64,000 nt of DNA from Setoptus koraiensis (taxonomy: Eukaryota; Arthropoda). Under the pieces are notes generated by a model. That model saw only the letters and a program-made list of their open reading frames with translations, had not been told where the DNA came from and searched no databases. The position numbers and the translations under genes were made by a program. Below are positions 11,085-22,213 of this stretch, piece after piece. The stretch spans positions 21,452,001-21,516,000 of the forward strand of contig CM106585.1 in assembly GCA_048013815.1 (NCBI GenBank), in the 5' to 3' direction. Every line of letters begins with the position of its first letter. Positions within the stretch are counted from its first letter, which is position 1.

Positions 11085-12386
11085 ATGTGGTTCATTGTGG
11101 AAAAAGTCATTGGTCTTTTAAATGGATACCTAGGTAACGGTGACGGCTCCACTGCTAGCCAAGAGGTTGGCACGCACAAGTTTGCCTTTGTCAACAAGAA
11201 AACTATAGCTAAAACATGGAAATTAATGGAGAAAGTCGTAAAATCCTGCCAGGACCCAAATTTAGATCTCAACAACTCGGCGCCCTTCATCTTGGATATA
11301 CTGCCAGAATGTTATAAGCATTTGCGTCTCATAATAGCAAAGTATAACACTTGTGATAATTTGGAACATGTTATTAAAGACAATGATTATTCCAGGATCT
11401 TCATTGAGAATCTACAAAACAGATGTAAGCTAACGCTTAATTTATTCAAGGACGCCAAAGAGAAAATGTTTGACGAAAGATCAAAACCGCGCCACGATCT
11501 TACAACAAACACTCTAGTCTTCAGTCACATGCTCACCGAACTCAAGGCCATCTTTCCCGAAGGCCAGTATGCTGGTGACAAATACATGATCACAAAATCC
11601 GACGCATCAGAATTCTGGAGATCAAATTTTGGCACGAGTGTAATTGTTACCTGGACAAGCTTCTGTGAGCGCCTATACGAGGCCCATGCCATTGTGCCCG
11701 AACCAATGTTTGAGGTCGCCCTCAAGAGGACCATTGATTTGACTAGAGACGATCACATATCTGTGTTTGAATTTGACGTTTTCACGCGCTTGTTTCAACC
11801 ATGGTCGTCGCTGCTAGAAAACTGGAAAATATTGGCAGTCCTCCATCCAGGTTATAAGGCCTTCCTTACTTATGATGAATTGCGCGCTAGACTACAAGAA
11901 CACATAGACAAACCTGGTAGTTATATATACAGGCTAAGTTGTACTCGTTTGGGTCAATGGGCCATTGGTTATGTCACCCCCGAGGGACAAATACTACAAA
12001 CCATCATACAAAATATTTCTTTGAGCCAAGCCTTAATTGATGGATCATTGAAAGGTTTTTATCTCTACCCAAACGGACAAGATGACAATCCTGATTTGTC
12101 ATCTCTAACAAATATCTCTACTAGTGAGGATCACGTTAAAGTGACAGAGGAGCAATATGAGCTGTATTGTGAGATGGGCTCCACATTTCAACAATGTAAA
12201 ATTTGTGCAGAGAACGACAAGGATATCCGTATTGAACCATGTGGTCACTTACTTTGTTCTCCTTGTCTGATCTCATGGCAAGAGTCCGATGGACAGGGTT
12301 GTCCATTCTGTAGAACAGAAATAAGAGACACCAAACAGATAGTGGTGGATCCTTACGCAAACAAAAAGGAGGATACTCCAACGTGA
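11085..12386 (+). CDS. Cbl: Cbl E3 ubiquitin ligase, short single-exon form
   Basis: A 433-aa protein in one exon. In order: four-helix bundle (about 30-155), EF hand with the loop [13 protein letters not shown] (about 218-230), SH2-like domain with the phosphotyrosine-binding arginine in [13 protein letters not shown] (Arg283), linker helix with both conserved tyrosines (Tyr358, Tyr361 in [11 protein letters not shown]), and a complete C3HC4 RING (Cys371, Cys374, Cys386, His388, Cys391, Cys394, Cys406, Cys409). Cbl binds active receptor tyrosine kinases through the TKB module and ubiquitinates them with an E2 held by the RING. The protein ends only 24 residues after the last RING cysteine, so the proline-rich tail and UBA of long Cbl forms are missing; short Cbl isoforms are known in insects. 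ATG 11085 fits the N-terminus. Confidence 0.97.
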   Translation: MWFIVEKVIGLLNGYLGNGDGSTASQEVGTHKFAFVNKKTIAKTWKLMEKVVKSCQDPNLDLNNSAPFILDILPECYKHLRLIIAKYNTCDNLEHVIKDNDYSRIFIENLQNRCKLTLNLFKDAKEKMFDERSKPRHDLTTNTLVFSHMLTELKAIFPEGQYAGDKYMITKSDASEFWRSNFGTSVIVTWTSFCERLYEAHAIVPEPMFEVALKRTIDLTRDDHISVFEFDVFTRLFQPWSSLLENWKILAVLHPGYKAFLTYDELRARLQEHIDKPGSYIYRLSCTRLGQWAIGYVTPEGQILQTIIQNISLSQALIDGSLKGFYLYPNGQDDNPDLSSLTNISTSEDHVKVTEEQYELYCEMGSTFQQCKICAENDKDIRIEPCGHLLCSPCLISWQESDGQGCPFCRTEIRDTKQIVVDPYANKKEDTPT

Positions 12387-13878
12387 TAGCGAAATTTGGC
12401 CGAAATCGTAACAAAAAAAAATATTTTCAAAAAATAGCCTGTAGATAAACTATTATATCGCACTTGGATTATTCTATGCCTCTGTGATTGAATGTATATT
12501 TCTCGCTCAACATTCGGATTACGCACGAACACTATTTTAAGCTTTGTATGTAACAAAAATCGCACAAAAAAGCGTTATCTACAATCGATTACACACTCGA
12601 TCGTGGTTTATTATACGAAGAATATACGAAAAATATACAACTCACAACATTGTCAACATGATCACTTGCAACTAAGTTCCTATCTGTATGTGTCTACTAG
12701 CTTTGGCAAATCAAATCACAGCAAGGTTCCCAGATTAACACAATTCATTTTATCCTTGTTTGTCTGGATTATATCCCTTTTCTCTTGCGATATGCATATT
12801 GTATCGGGAAGATGCATCAGGATCAATATCCTCTAGTATATGGTTTCGCCGATCATATGGTATTCTTATGACGGTCTTCAGTTTTGAGCCATTCTCCTAA
12901 CCTCTAACACTATTGTAAATTTACTGTTGGTATAGACAGAGCCCAGTGTACTTCGACTTCTCTGAGTCTTGTTGTTGTTGTTGTTGTTGGCGAGAGGTCC
13001 GAGCTTATAGGAGTTGGTGGTTCCCTTATGGCCTCAGTAAATTCATCATGAGCGGTATGGTTCATCATGGTTCACATTGAATCCATAATTGATGACGGTT
13101 AATTATGAGAATCTGATCATACATCATTGTCATTAGTTTTATATATAAAATCGGTGTTTTATCTATCTCTCTACGGATATGGCAAATATGAAATATCTTA
13201 CTGATGGAAACGTAATGCCCAACAGAGCGATTGAGCCGGAGAGCATATGGTTCTGTGTAAATGCGACTCCTGGGTCTTTCGATGCACCTAGCCTGGCAAG
13301 CTCCGCGAAGAGACCGATGCACGCTGGTTTGTGGCGTTATATCAATTGTTTTTCGCATTGTGGCATGTCGATGATTTATTTATCATTTCTTGCAAAATTA
13401 TTATATAGCCTAAGGATGGATTAATTTAGTTTAGCTATAAAATCGTTTCTTCTAGACATATATATTAGGGTCGTATACATCACAGACAGTAGATACATAT
13501 CAGGGTACAGTAGTATATCATGTAGTTCTAGCTTCTACCCTGGTATAGTGAAGTATAAATGACCCAAAATAAGATGTTGGTTCGTGACGATCTTCAAGAC
13601 TATTGGAACCGGATTTGAGATGGATTTTATAATCATTCAGATCGATGATTAATGATGATTATTACACTCAGTTACATTAAACGCTGATTCCCCAAGAGGG
13701 AATTTACGAAGGTTGTGAATTTGCACTCATTAAATTGAATTGCAACATGGTTGTGACAGAAATAAACAAAAACTACAAGTATTAATGGATGAAACAATAG
13801 ATATTTTGTCGACGTTCATTTAATCATCATCTTCTATGTGCTATAGGTCCTTAGTAGTGGCACAATTGTATATTGAAG
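12387..13878. other. Spacer between Cbl and the sulfotransferase gene
   Basis: 1.5 kb of AT-rich DNA. Contains a (TTG)n run near 12970-12988. Overlapping open frames on both strands at 13065-13424 do not resemble any protein recognised here. The left part is presumably the Cbl 3' UTR. Confidence 0.5.
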
Positions 13879-15279
13879 ATGTTGGGAAACAGGTAAGTCC
13901 GCAAATATATTGTTAAGAGTTAGAGATACATGTGATGTATTGAGATTGATATGTATTTCCGTTTCTTTGGGTTATAAACACTCTACCCTGGGCTGTTTAT
14001 AATCCTGCGGTTGGAAAGTTAATCGATTGGGCAATAATGTTAATTGAAAGACTAATTGATAAACTAAAACTCTCGATTCCTTTTTTGTTTCTCATATTAT
14101 GACAGGCCGATCTATTGGATCGCCGACTGGTTGTGCAAATGGAAAGTTATTTTGAATATAATTATAGTTATGTTGACCATTATTATTACGCTGGAGAGTT
14201 ATTACAGAGTGAAGCATTTGTGTGAGAGGCCAAAAGCTTTCAAAAACGACAACATCAACAATAAAGGAGTATTTGATTATGGAATATTGAGAGCACATGA
14301 TTTTGATTTTGGCTCACTTAATCGAGATAATTCGACTATATCGAATGATAAAGTTCGTGATTGGGATCATCATCTTATTGATCAAAATAAGACTATGTTT
14401 CCTCGTTTGCCGGGAGCCATAATAATCGGAGCGAGAAAATGCGGTACAAGGGCATTGCTAAAATTTCTCGAGCTCAATACCAAAGTTAAGGTTGCTCAAA
14501 ATGAGATACATTTCTTTGACAAGACTTCTCAATACTCAAAAGGTTTGGATTGGTACAGAAGACAGATGCCTTACAGCAATATCGACGATGTTACAATAGA
14601 GAAAAGTCCGGCCTATTTTATAACATCACTGGCACCTCAGCGTATAAAAGAGATGAATTCCACGATAAGATTAATACTGATTGTTAGAGATCCAGTAGTT
14701 AGGCTTATCAGTGACTACACTCAAGTTTTGGCCAATAGGATGCTGACAAATAGATCAAGTGAATCGGATTCTCAATCTTTTCAGCGTTACCTCACAAGAC
14801 CAGATGGGGGCATAAATGCAAATTTGAGACCAGTTAAAACCGGCATGTACGCTATATATCTTGAACACTGGAGAAAATTCTTCAATTCAACTCAGATGCT
14901 CATCATAGAAGGAGAAAGATTGATAAAATCGCCTTATGATGAATTGAAGAAAGTTGAGAGATTCCTGGGTGTGCCACCTATGATTAAGCGAGATCAATTC
15001 GTTTACAATGCAACCAAAGGGTTTTATTGTATTCGCCATCATTTGGAATCATCAGACTCAAAGAACCTTACTCGATATGTCGGAAAAAATTCAGCAACAG
15101 CAGAACAGGCAGACAACTTTCATCCTCGAACATTCACTACTAAATGCTTAAGTCCGAGTAAGGGTAGGAAACATATTAAAGTTGAAGAAAGTCTAATGAA
15201 AAAATTGCGACAGTTGTATTATCCATCTAATCAGTATTTTTATTCAATGATTGGACAAAGATTTGATTGGCCGGAGTGA
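13879..15279 (+). CDS. HS3ST: Heparan sulfate glucosamine 3-O-sulfotransferase
   Basis: Two coding exons: 13879-13892 (only 14 bases, MLGN plus part of an Arg codon) and 14106-15279. The intron runs GTAAGT...ATGACAG and the phase-2 join gives MLGNRPIYWIADW ahead of the membrane segment; without this small exon the frame has no ATG in the right place. The 395-aa product is a type II Golgi protein: hydrophobic anchor about 18-35, stem with an NST glycosylation site, 5' PAPS site GARKCGTRALL (113-123), catalytic Glu138 in NEIHFFD, EKSPAYFIT, and 3' PAPS site RDPVVRLISDYTQ (199-211). It transfers sulfate from PAPS to the 3-OH of glucosamine in heparan sulfate. The two family cysteines (313, 352) are 38 residues apart instead of about eight, a distinct insertion. 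AATAAA lies at 15413. Confidence 0.95.
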
Positions 15280-15412
15280 TTGGAACTGGTAGAAGAGATC
15301 CAAATTGAGATTGTCCAAACAAAGACAAAAACATATCATTCTAACTCCCAATTATCTTATTAACTAAGGTTGTGAACTATTATTTTACCAATGAGCTACA
15401 CGTCTTGCTTTA

Positions 15413-15418
15413 AATAAA
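15413..15418 (+). terminator. Poly(A) signal of the sulfotransferase gene
   Basis: AATAAA 134 bases after the stop, followed by an A-rich run. Confidence 0.6.
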
Positions 15419-15734
15419 TAAAAAAAAACTATTGAACAATTTTACTAAGCATGCTCACCTCTTGATGTATACATCAATGCAAATCAAAGCAGGATTTACT
15501 TGGACGGAAAATGCTTGTTTTAACGATATCATTTGCAGATTTAATGGTAGCTGCGGGTGGATGTGGTTGGATTTGTGAAACCATACATGAGTCATCTTCG
15601 ATAGACCGCGCTGCGATAGATCGGGATCTTTTTCTGAGTTATTAGTTATTCATTCTTCGAAGAAGAAACAGTCATATCTCGAAATGAAAATTGAGTTCTA
15701 GTTAGTTGTCTCATTTACTCTCTACTTTCAACAG

Positions 15735-15948
15735 ACTCGTAGGCGAGATCGTGGGAACTTTGTCGAGAATGTTTGCTTTAGGCGCTTCAATAGGCCATTT
15801 CATGAATAGGTTCCTTCGGCGACTTGCTGGGGCTTACATGAACATCGGTACCGACGTTTCAATTGATAGACTAAAGAGAGCGGGTTGCAAGAGTTATTTG
15901 TTGGCACAAGTCGCATTGATTCTGCTGAGACACTGGCGAGTATTTTAA
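15735..15948 (+). CDS. Possible terminal exon, unrecognised
   Basis: An open frame of about 70 codons follows a good splice acceptor (CTACTTTCAACAG at 15722-15734) and ends in TAA at 15946. The peptide (LVGEIVGTLSRMFALGASIG ... YLLAQVALILLRHWRVF) is hydrophobic near its end. It could be the last exon of a gene whose earlier exons are not visible, or an accident. The poly(A) sites of the acyl-CoA-binding gene on the other strand lie just to the right. No family recognised. Confidence 0.2.
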
Positions 15949-16068
15949 ATTTTAGAAAAGCACGTTTCCATTAAAAAGCATTGTATGTTTTATTAGTAAA
16001 TACTCGATATTTTCCTTATCCACTCAACGACATATAAACTATTACTGCATCAATACAATATCAACATG

Positions 16069-16682
16069 TTACTTCTTTCCGTTAGATTTGGCGTCCTCTT
16101 TTTTATCTGACGGTTCTGCTTCTTTGTAAATTTTAGCCAACTCGCCAGTTAAATCAATGTATTTGTACATGGCATCTACAAAATCCATTCCTTTGTGTTT
16201 GAGCCATTCGTTACGGTATTTGTTTTCAATTTCGCCGAAGTGGTTCTGTTCGGCCTCTGATAACGATAGATTGTCGATTGGATTGTGCGCATAATTTTAG
16301 TTTAAATAATTTGATTTTGCGCAACAACTTTAATTTTGTATAGTGATCTAAATCGATTTGTTTTGCAACTTACCTCCAACCTCACAATCGCCCATAGTGG
16401 CTTGCTTGAATAAGCCGAGTACGGTGAGGTGGTGCTCCTCTGAGACGTTTTGCAGGCGCCGATATCTCTCACCTTTTTATGTTGTCGCAATTGCGATAAA
16501 ATTGAATAAATGATCATGTTAATTGCGTTTAAAATACTATGTCGCTGTACGAAATATTCACTGTTTCGATGGTCGGATCATGTGAATATTTTTCGGTGAA
16601 TATTTTCCGGCGACAACCACTCACCTGCGTTCACAAACCTCCAGCCCATTTCACCTGAGGCTCTTTCGTCGTAGATGACCAT
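16069..16682 (-). CDS. Acyl-CoA-binding protein (ACBP/DBI)
   Basis: Three short coding exons on the minus strand: 16682-16625, 16472-16374 and 16256-16069, joined through GTGAGT and GTAAGT donors and AAAAAG and TATCAG acceptors, both in phase 1. The joined protein is 114 aa. The stretch RLQNVSEEHHLTVLGLFKQATMGDC matches the ACBP core (usually YGLYKQATVGD), and NEWLKHKGMDFVDAMYKYIDLTGELAKIY matches the C-terminal helix that closes over the acyl chain; the acyl-CoA-binding Lys of KQAT is kept, the Tyr before it is Phe. ACBPs bind medium and long acyl-CoA esters in the cytosol. The family usually measures 86-90 aa; the excess here is a charged tail (EPSDKKEDAKSNGKK). Each exon is short, so it is easily overlooked. 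Confidence 0.85.
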
Positions 16683-18762
16683 CTTGAGAGATTTTTTGTG
16701 TTTCTCTTGTGGGAGCGATTACTTTTCGAAAAGTATACTGTTTCGAGAGATGTGTGATCTCTGTTTATTTTATGAAGAATGACTGCTATATATAGAGAGT
16801 TGAATCATGTAATTGTCGACCAGTTGTATTCTTATTAAATCTCGAGCAATTTTGTGTAAGCAACACACAAAATAACTACACAAACACGGCAGGGGAAAAT
16901 GGTCTAGTGTGACTCGTCAAAGGCTCGTTGGAGCAAAAGTTTTTCTATTGTAAATACGACGAGCGAAAAGATAAGACCTCCTATATTTGGTTCACGCTCA
17001 TTGAGCCTGCCGATCGACTTGGCGCTGGCTGGCAGGTTGGCAAGCTAGCTGCCAGAGTTGATTAGTTGGCTTTAGTGTAGTAGCTAATGGCAAATGCCGG
17101 GTTGTTAGCTATCCAGACGAGCTTGTTACGGCCTTAGAAATAGTTTAGAGAGATTCCAAGCTGGAAGATCTCGACTGGCTGTTGAGAATTGAGCAATTGT
17201 AATTTGATCAGCGCCGCCGAGTTTTATACCGACAACTCATGGCTCACAAGTCACAGAAATGGTGGTAGCTGGTCGCTGCAAGCATTAACTGGCACACAAT
17301 GTATTTCGGTGAAGGATTTTCAGCAAGCCACTGTCTGCCAACAACAAACAAGATCCAGATTCACAACAATCGCAGTGGCTTGCCGAAAATGGCTGCCGCT
17401 CACTCCGCTCAAGTCGGCTCATGGGCTTCCAAACGGCTCGATATTTATTTTTCAATTGTGTGTGCCATTATTCGGCCCGTTCTTTTCACTGTGACTCGGA
17501 ATTGTTGTCGCCGTTGTTGCGCTACTTGCCGACAACTGGCAACAACCGACGACAGCAACAGCAACAGCGACAGCGAAGAGCGCCAAGGCACACAATCATG
17601 CAATTGACATCTTCGAATCGAGTCAATCGAGCGTTCAGGTATTGTTGTTGTTCGCATGCAAACCACACCGTCACCATGATCATTATAATTCCAAAATAAC
17701 TTCTCCGGCTGGAAGGCTAGAGAGAAAAGAGAAAAAGTAAGCGAGTCGAGAGCGGTTCTCGTCTCGCCAGAGAAGCGTCTGCTTCTCTGGACAGATTCTT
17801 TTTCGGTTTTAGTTTCGGTTTCTGGCACAACATTACCGTCGCGACATGCTTGTTGCACAACTCAACCGCTCTACCTGTGCGCTGCCGTGCATACCTTGCC
17901 AGCCAGACAATACCAGTTTCAGAGATGAGTCGCATGCTGATCGGTGAGATCGACGAGATGGCCAATGGTGAATGCCTGTGATAATGAAATTATAGTTGTC
18001 ACTATCTGAATGCCAGTGGATCGTCGAGGGTTGATCATTAGTAGAGACGGCGGCGAATCGGTGGCATTCGGGGCGAAACCGCGCCGCATTTCGGTCTTTT
18101 CGGCGTCTCTCGCTGAAAATTTGATTTTCGCCCAGAATTTTGAAAAAAATCACAAAAAATCGTCAGCTAGGATCATTGGAAAAATACACACTCCAAGTCA
18201 GCAGCGTCCACCATTTTTCCGGCGAAAACCCTCGAAATTGGCCTTTTCGCTGGATTGTAGATCTCGCGAACATTCTGAGAATCACTGTGAAAATCAACTA
18301 AATTGCTCCATTCTACAATGTAATAATTAGCGATTCTTTCAATTTTCGAACACGAGATATTGCGTCTGCGACGACATGCACGACGGTATGCACGACGGCG
18401 ACAATTCATCGAGATGAAACGTACATCTCGATTGCTGTCAATTGCTGGAGCTCGCAAATCACGCTCGCGATCGTCGGTGGATGTATGATAAACGCAAACG
18501 ATGCAATCAGTATTGCAACAATTGCCCCGAAGTAGAGTCTATTTTAAGTTTTCCAATGTTTTCCATGACTGTCAAAAACGACAAATTGTCTATTATTAGT
18601 CTCGATGCTTTGAAATCTCTACCGTGGCCAGCAAGCGAGAGGCTTGCCATGGATTCACATGATTGGCATTCGAAACTCTCATGAGGAGCTTTGTTGTGGA
18701 GCAAAAAATCATTGGAAAACAATCAATTCTAACAGGAGCCATTCATTTCGCCCAAAACAAAC
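16683..18762. other. Spacer between divergent ACBP and secreted-protein genes
   Basis: 2.1 kb separating two genes that read away from each other. It should contain both promoters and any 5' UTR exons. Overlapping open frames at 17190-18150 show no recognisable protein. No RNA gene was recognised. Confidence 0.5.
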
Positions 18763-20067
18763 ATGACGTTGCCGGTACCTAAACGAATGCCCACAGTGGT
18801 CTTGATAGTGATACTTTCGGTTGTGGTTGTTGGGGCGATATTTGATGGCGAATATGGTTATGACATGTTCACTTCGTTGCAGCATTCAGATCACAGAAAC
18901 AAAATTCCAACGCCAACATGGGGCGAGTGCCTGACGGCAATGGAGATTTTCGCAAAGCGAAATTACACCATTCTAACCACTGTTGAATTAGTTGTCTTGG
19001 ATTATTGTCTTGAAAACGAGCAAGTTATAAAGGCTCCGTTTAAGATATTGTCAATTTTCGAGAATACTAAAAAATTGAATGCAGACAAAAGGAACAAAGA
19101 CGTCCAGAGATGCATGAACCAGCTGAAGGAATTTGTGCACGAGGAGCACGTCAACATGGCTCTGCGTCATTTGGAGCCTTGTCAAACGGATCTGTTGGGC
19201 GAATACTCGGCCCTCATCAAGTGCACCAGACAAATCCGAGAGAGGGCGGCCAAACTGGAAGCGGAGAGACAATCCTCTAGAGCGTACCAAGTCCGCAAAA
19301 GGTACGGTACGCTCTATGAGACTATCCCCGAAACGGAGGGCAATTATTTCGAGGTAGTTATGTCGTATGTTTCCAAGACCATGTCCATGTGTTTTGTGCA
19401 ATTTGACAGAATTCTCGAGAGAGATTTCCGACAGGTGGAAGATGTGCACGGCGACATGCTGGACAAGCTGACAAACAAATTCATAACTAAGGTGCATCTG
19501 TTGGCCCCAATGAAATTTCTGGTGAGCGTACTAACTGGCGAAGAGAACAACGCAAGAGCGTTGCAATCGATAGATAAGGTTAATTTTAGAACACAACAGG
19601 ACCAAGATAAACTGTTGGCCAGAATAAAAAAAGTCACCGAACAAATGTATTACCATAATCTGGCCAAAAAATATCCCCACAGACCATCGTTGATGCAAGA
19701 CGAGCTACCTGTCGAAGATAATGAAGCGCATCTGCAAAAAGCCTACCAATACACGGTGACAAATATTTGTTCGCCGTTAGGTGTGTTCGAATACGACACA
19801 ATATTTGATACGTATATATCGTTCTTGAGCACAAACAGGGACGTCATGGAAGAATTGCGTCTCGATATCAACGAATTCATCAAAACTGTCAACGCTGGAC
19901 CCTACCTAAAACCGATCTACTATTCGACTAGGGCCTGCATCTTCCTAGGCCAGAATACGATAGCCCTAAGAAAAGTGGGCACACAGCATGAATATTATTT
20001 CAAGAGTATCATAGACGACAAAGAACAAGAGGGACTAGAGCCAATCGATTTGGCCGCTTGGCCCTAA
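18763..20067 (+). CDS. Secreted or membrane-anchored protein of unknown family, 434 aa
   Basis: One exon, stop TAA at 20065. The N-terminus has a positive start (PKRMP) and a hydrophobic run (about 11-26, VVLIVILSVVVVGAI), i.e. a signal peptide or anchor. The remainder is hydrophilic, largely helical, with eight cysteines (56, 82, 117, 140, 154, 210, 336, 392); the first five sit close together and could form a disulfide-bonded domain. An NYT glycosylation site lies at 67-69. A charged stretch (155-180) looks coiled. I do not recognise the family; spacing resembles lineage-specific extracellular proteins of arthropods, but this is only an impression. Codon use and single long frame make it a real gene. 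Confidence 0.8.
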   Translation: MTLPVPKRMPTVVLIVILSVVVVGAIFDGEYGYDMFTSLQHSDHRNKIPTPTWGECLTAMEIFAKRNYTILTTVELVVLDYCLENEQVIKAPFKILSIFENTKKLNADKRNKDVQRCMNQLKEFVHEEHVNMALRHLEPCQTDLLGEYSALIKCTRQIRERAAKLEAERQSSRAYQVRKRYGTLYETIPETEGNYFEVVMSYVSKTMSMCFVQFDRILERDFRQVEDVHGDMLDKLTNKFITKVHLLAPMKFLVSVLTGEENNARALQSIDKVNFRTQQDQDKLLARIKKVTEQMYYHNLAKKYPHRPSLMQDELPVEDNEAHLQKAYQYTVTNICSPLGVFEYDTIFDTYISFLSTNRDVMEELRLDINEFIKTVNAGPYLKPIYYSTRACIFLGQNTIALRKVGTQHEYYFKSIIDDKEQEGLEPIDLAAWP

Positions 20068-20159
20068 ACCAATCCAAATACATGTAATGATCAATCACAC
20101 TATTGCAAAGTCGAGATACGGTGACGGTTAATTTATTTTCGAGCGATTGCTGCCTTCAA

Positions 20160-20360
20160 AGGAAAGGATTTTGTAGCGCAGATCGGACAGATGATACGCT
20201 TGTCGCAATTTTTTCATTAGTCGCAGTTTTTTCATTGGACTTTCTTCAACTTTGATGTTTCCTGTCCCTACTCGGACTTGAGCATTTCGTAGTGAAAGTT
20301 CTGTTGTTGCTGAATTTTTTCCGACATATCGAGTGAGGTTCGCTGACTCTGATGATTCCA
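20160..20360 (-). pseudogene. Inverted 3' fragment of the HS 3-O-sulfotransferase gene
   Basis: On the minus strand this stretch repeats the sulfotransferase end: ESSESANLTRYVGKNSATTE against ESSDSKNLTRYVGKNSATAE, then IKVEESPMKKLR against IKVEESLMKKLR. Between them about 30 bases are missing relative to the intact gene, which shifts the frame, and an 18-base segment (encoding MKKLR with neighbours) is duplicated. Only the last quarter of the coding region is present. Nucleotide identity is visibly high, so the copy is fairly young. It lies 5 kb from, and inverted to, the intact gene at 13879-15279. The shared stretch includes the unusual insertion between the two cysteines. Confidence 0.85.
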
Positions 20361-21469
20361 TCGGACTCATGACTGATCGGACTCAAATTATTGGAGGGAC
20401 CGATAATTTTCAACGGTCAAACATGTTGCACACCAACAAAAGCCTGCGAAATTTATCCGCACAGATAAGAATCAGATAGGAATTAGCTCCGAAAGTGTTG
20501 AAAGGGGTGAGACGATACCATCGTGACGACAGTGCCAGCAGCAGCCTATCGAAGATCCGTCAATGCAGGCATCCGTCAGCCTGGCGCGCGATTTTCATTT
20601 GTCAATTGTAAGCCCGACAGCGCCGCCGGATCTTTCGTTTTGTGAGCGCGCGCCAGGTATCGCGTCTGACGCAACTGATTAATGATCGCAATGAGCAGCA
20701 CGCGACCTTATTCTCAAGCTTGTCAGGCCGCTTCCATGCGGCTGCTCATTTGGGTGTTGCATCATTTATTTGTTGCATCATTTATTTGGGCTTGCGTCCT
20801 CTGTTTGGGCTTGCGTTGGGGCCATTTATCTGGGGGGCCAATCAGCTCGGTTGGCAAACAAGAGGCACGCGCACGCGGGCGCCGTCTAGCAACAGGAAAT
20901 GAGTAACAAATAGAGGGCATTTGAGAGGGGCCAAATTTTGTTGCATAATCTGTGCACATCGAGCACAGTGCTGGCGTGCGACAAAAATGCGTCGTTGTGC
21001 CCCCGACGATGCAAATGATTCAAGTTGGGCCCCCGTTCAAGAGTTGTTTACACACACACACAATGGGGCCGGCGCGAAACGATAGTTGGAGTGTGTTTTG
21101 TTTCTCACACGCTGCTGCTCGGTCGGTGTGCCCGTCTCAACGTGCCCAAAAGACGGTAAACAAAACCAACAAATTTTCGCCACACGATGTTGATTTTTTC
21201 CCCGTGCCCCCACCCCCAACCAGCAACCAGCAACCGGCGACGGGCGACGGGCGACCCGCGACCGGCAACCAGCGACCCGCGATTGGCGACCGGCCACCCG
21301 CCAGACTGGCCAGCTCAGCAGTGCATTATCGGAGGTAAATAGTTTTATTATTGGAGCGGCGCCAGTGGCTGTCATTGTCGCGTCGCTCGTGGCTGACTCT
21401 TTTCAACTGTCAATATATCACGTGATTCAACTTTCAGCTGACAGTGCATTCAATCACCACTTATGGCCG
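20361..21469. other. GC-rich spacer left of repeat block A
   Basis: No gene recognised. Contains a GCGCGCC-type inverted pair (CCTGGCGCGCG near 20580 and CGCGCGCCAGG near 20648) and a run of ACCAGCAACCGGCGACGGGC-like near-repeats at 21220-21305. Confidence 0.5.
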
Positions 21470-22097
21470 CTGGCTTGCTAACTGTAAACCGACCGTAAAC
21501 CAACTGTAAACTAACTGCAAAGTAACTGCGCGCTAACTGCAAATAGTGCGGCCGGGTGAGTGACAAAGTGCCACACTATAATACAGTGCGCCTTATTTAA
21601 CAACTTGAACGCGAAGAATTCCGTCGAAATTCTCCGTTCGTCGCGCCCGAATTCTCCGTTCGTTGGGCCCGAATTCGCGTTGGGCCCGAGTTCGCGTCGC
21701 GCCGCCAGGGCGAAGAATCGCAACATCGAACGTCGTCGCCGAAAAGAAGCGTTCGCAGGGCGCGTGCTGCGACCGCACCCTCAGAATCCTCTGAGTCGGA
21801 AGGCGACACCGCACCCCGATATAAGCGAGACGAGCGAGGCGACCGAGGCGACCGAGACGAGCGAGATAAGAGATGAGAAGCCAGACAACATGTCGATTTG
21901 GCCGGCTTCTCGCGAGACAATTTGCATTGACGGCTGGCGCGTATATCAGCTCACTACGCGATCGATTTATCGCGCAGTTGCGCTAATCTGTTTGCGGCAT
22001 AAACACGAGCAAATCTTATTAGGGCCAATCGGCACAATGAGGCACGCGCTGATTGGTCCCGAAAGGTGCCATTCGATGAGGGGCCGTTGGATACATT

Positions 22098-22213
22098 GGG
22101 CGCGTTCTCTGGCGCGCTCTCTTACGTGTTCTCTTACGTGTTCTCTTACGTGTTCTCTTACGTGTTCTCTGGCGTGTTCTCTGGCGTGTTCTTTGGCGGA
22201 TTCTTTGGCGTGT
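22098..22213. repeat. 12-bp minisatellite in block A
   Basis: About nine variants of GTGTTCTCTTAC / GTGTTCTCTGGC. The matching site in block C (about 44677-44740) has fewer units and none of the CTTAC type, so the array has changed length and sequence since the copies split. Confidence 0.85.

Noticed and set aside
13065-13424. Opposed open frames between Cbl and the sulfotransferase
   Set aside because: No resemblance to a protein and AT-rich flanks; likely chance.
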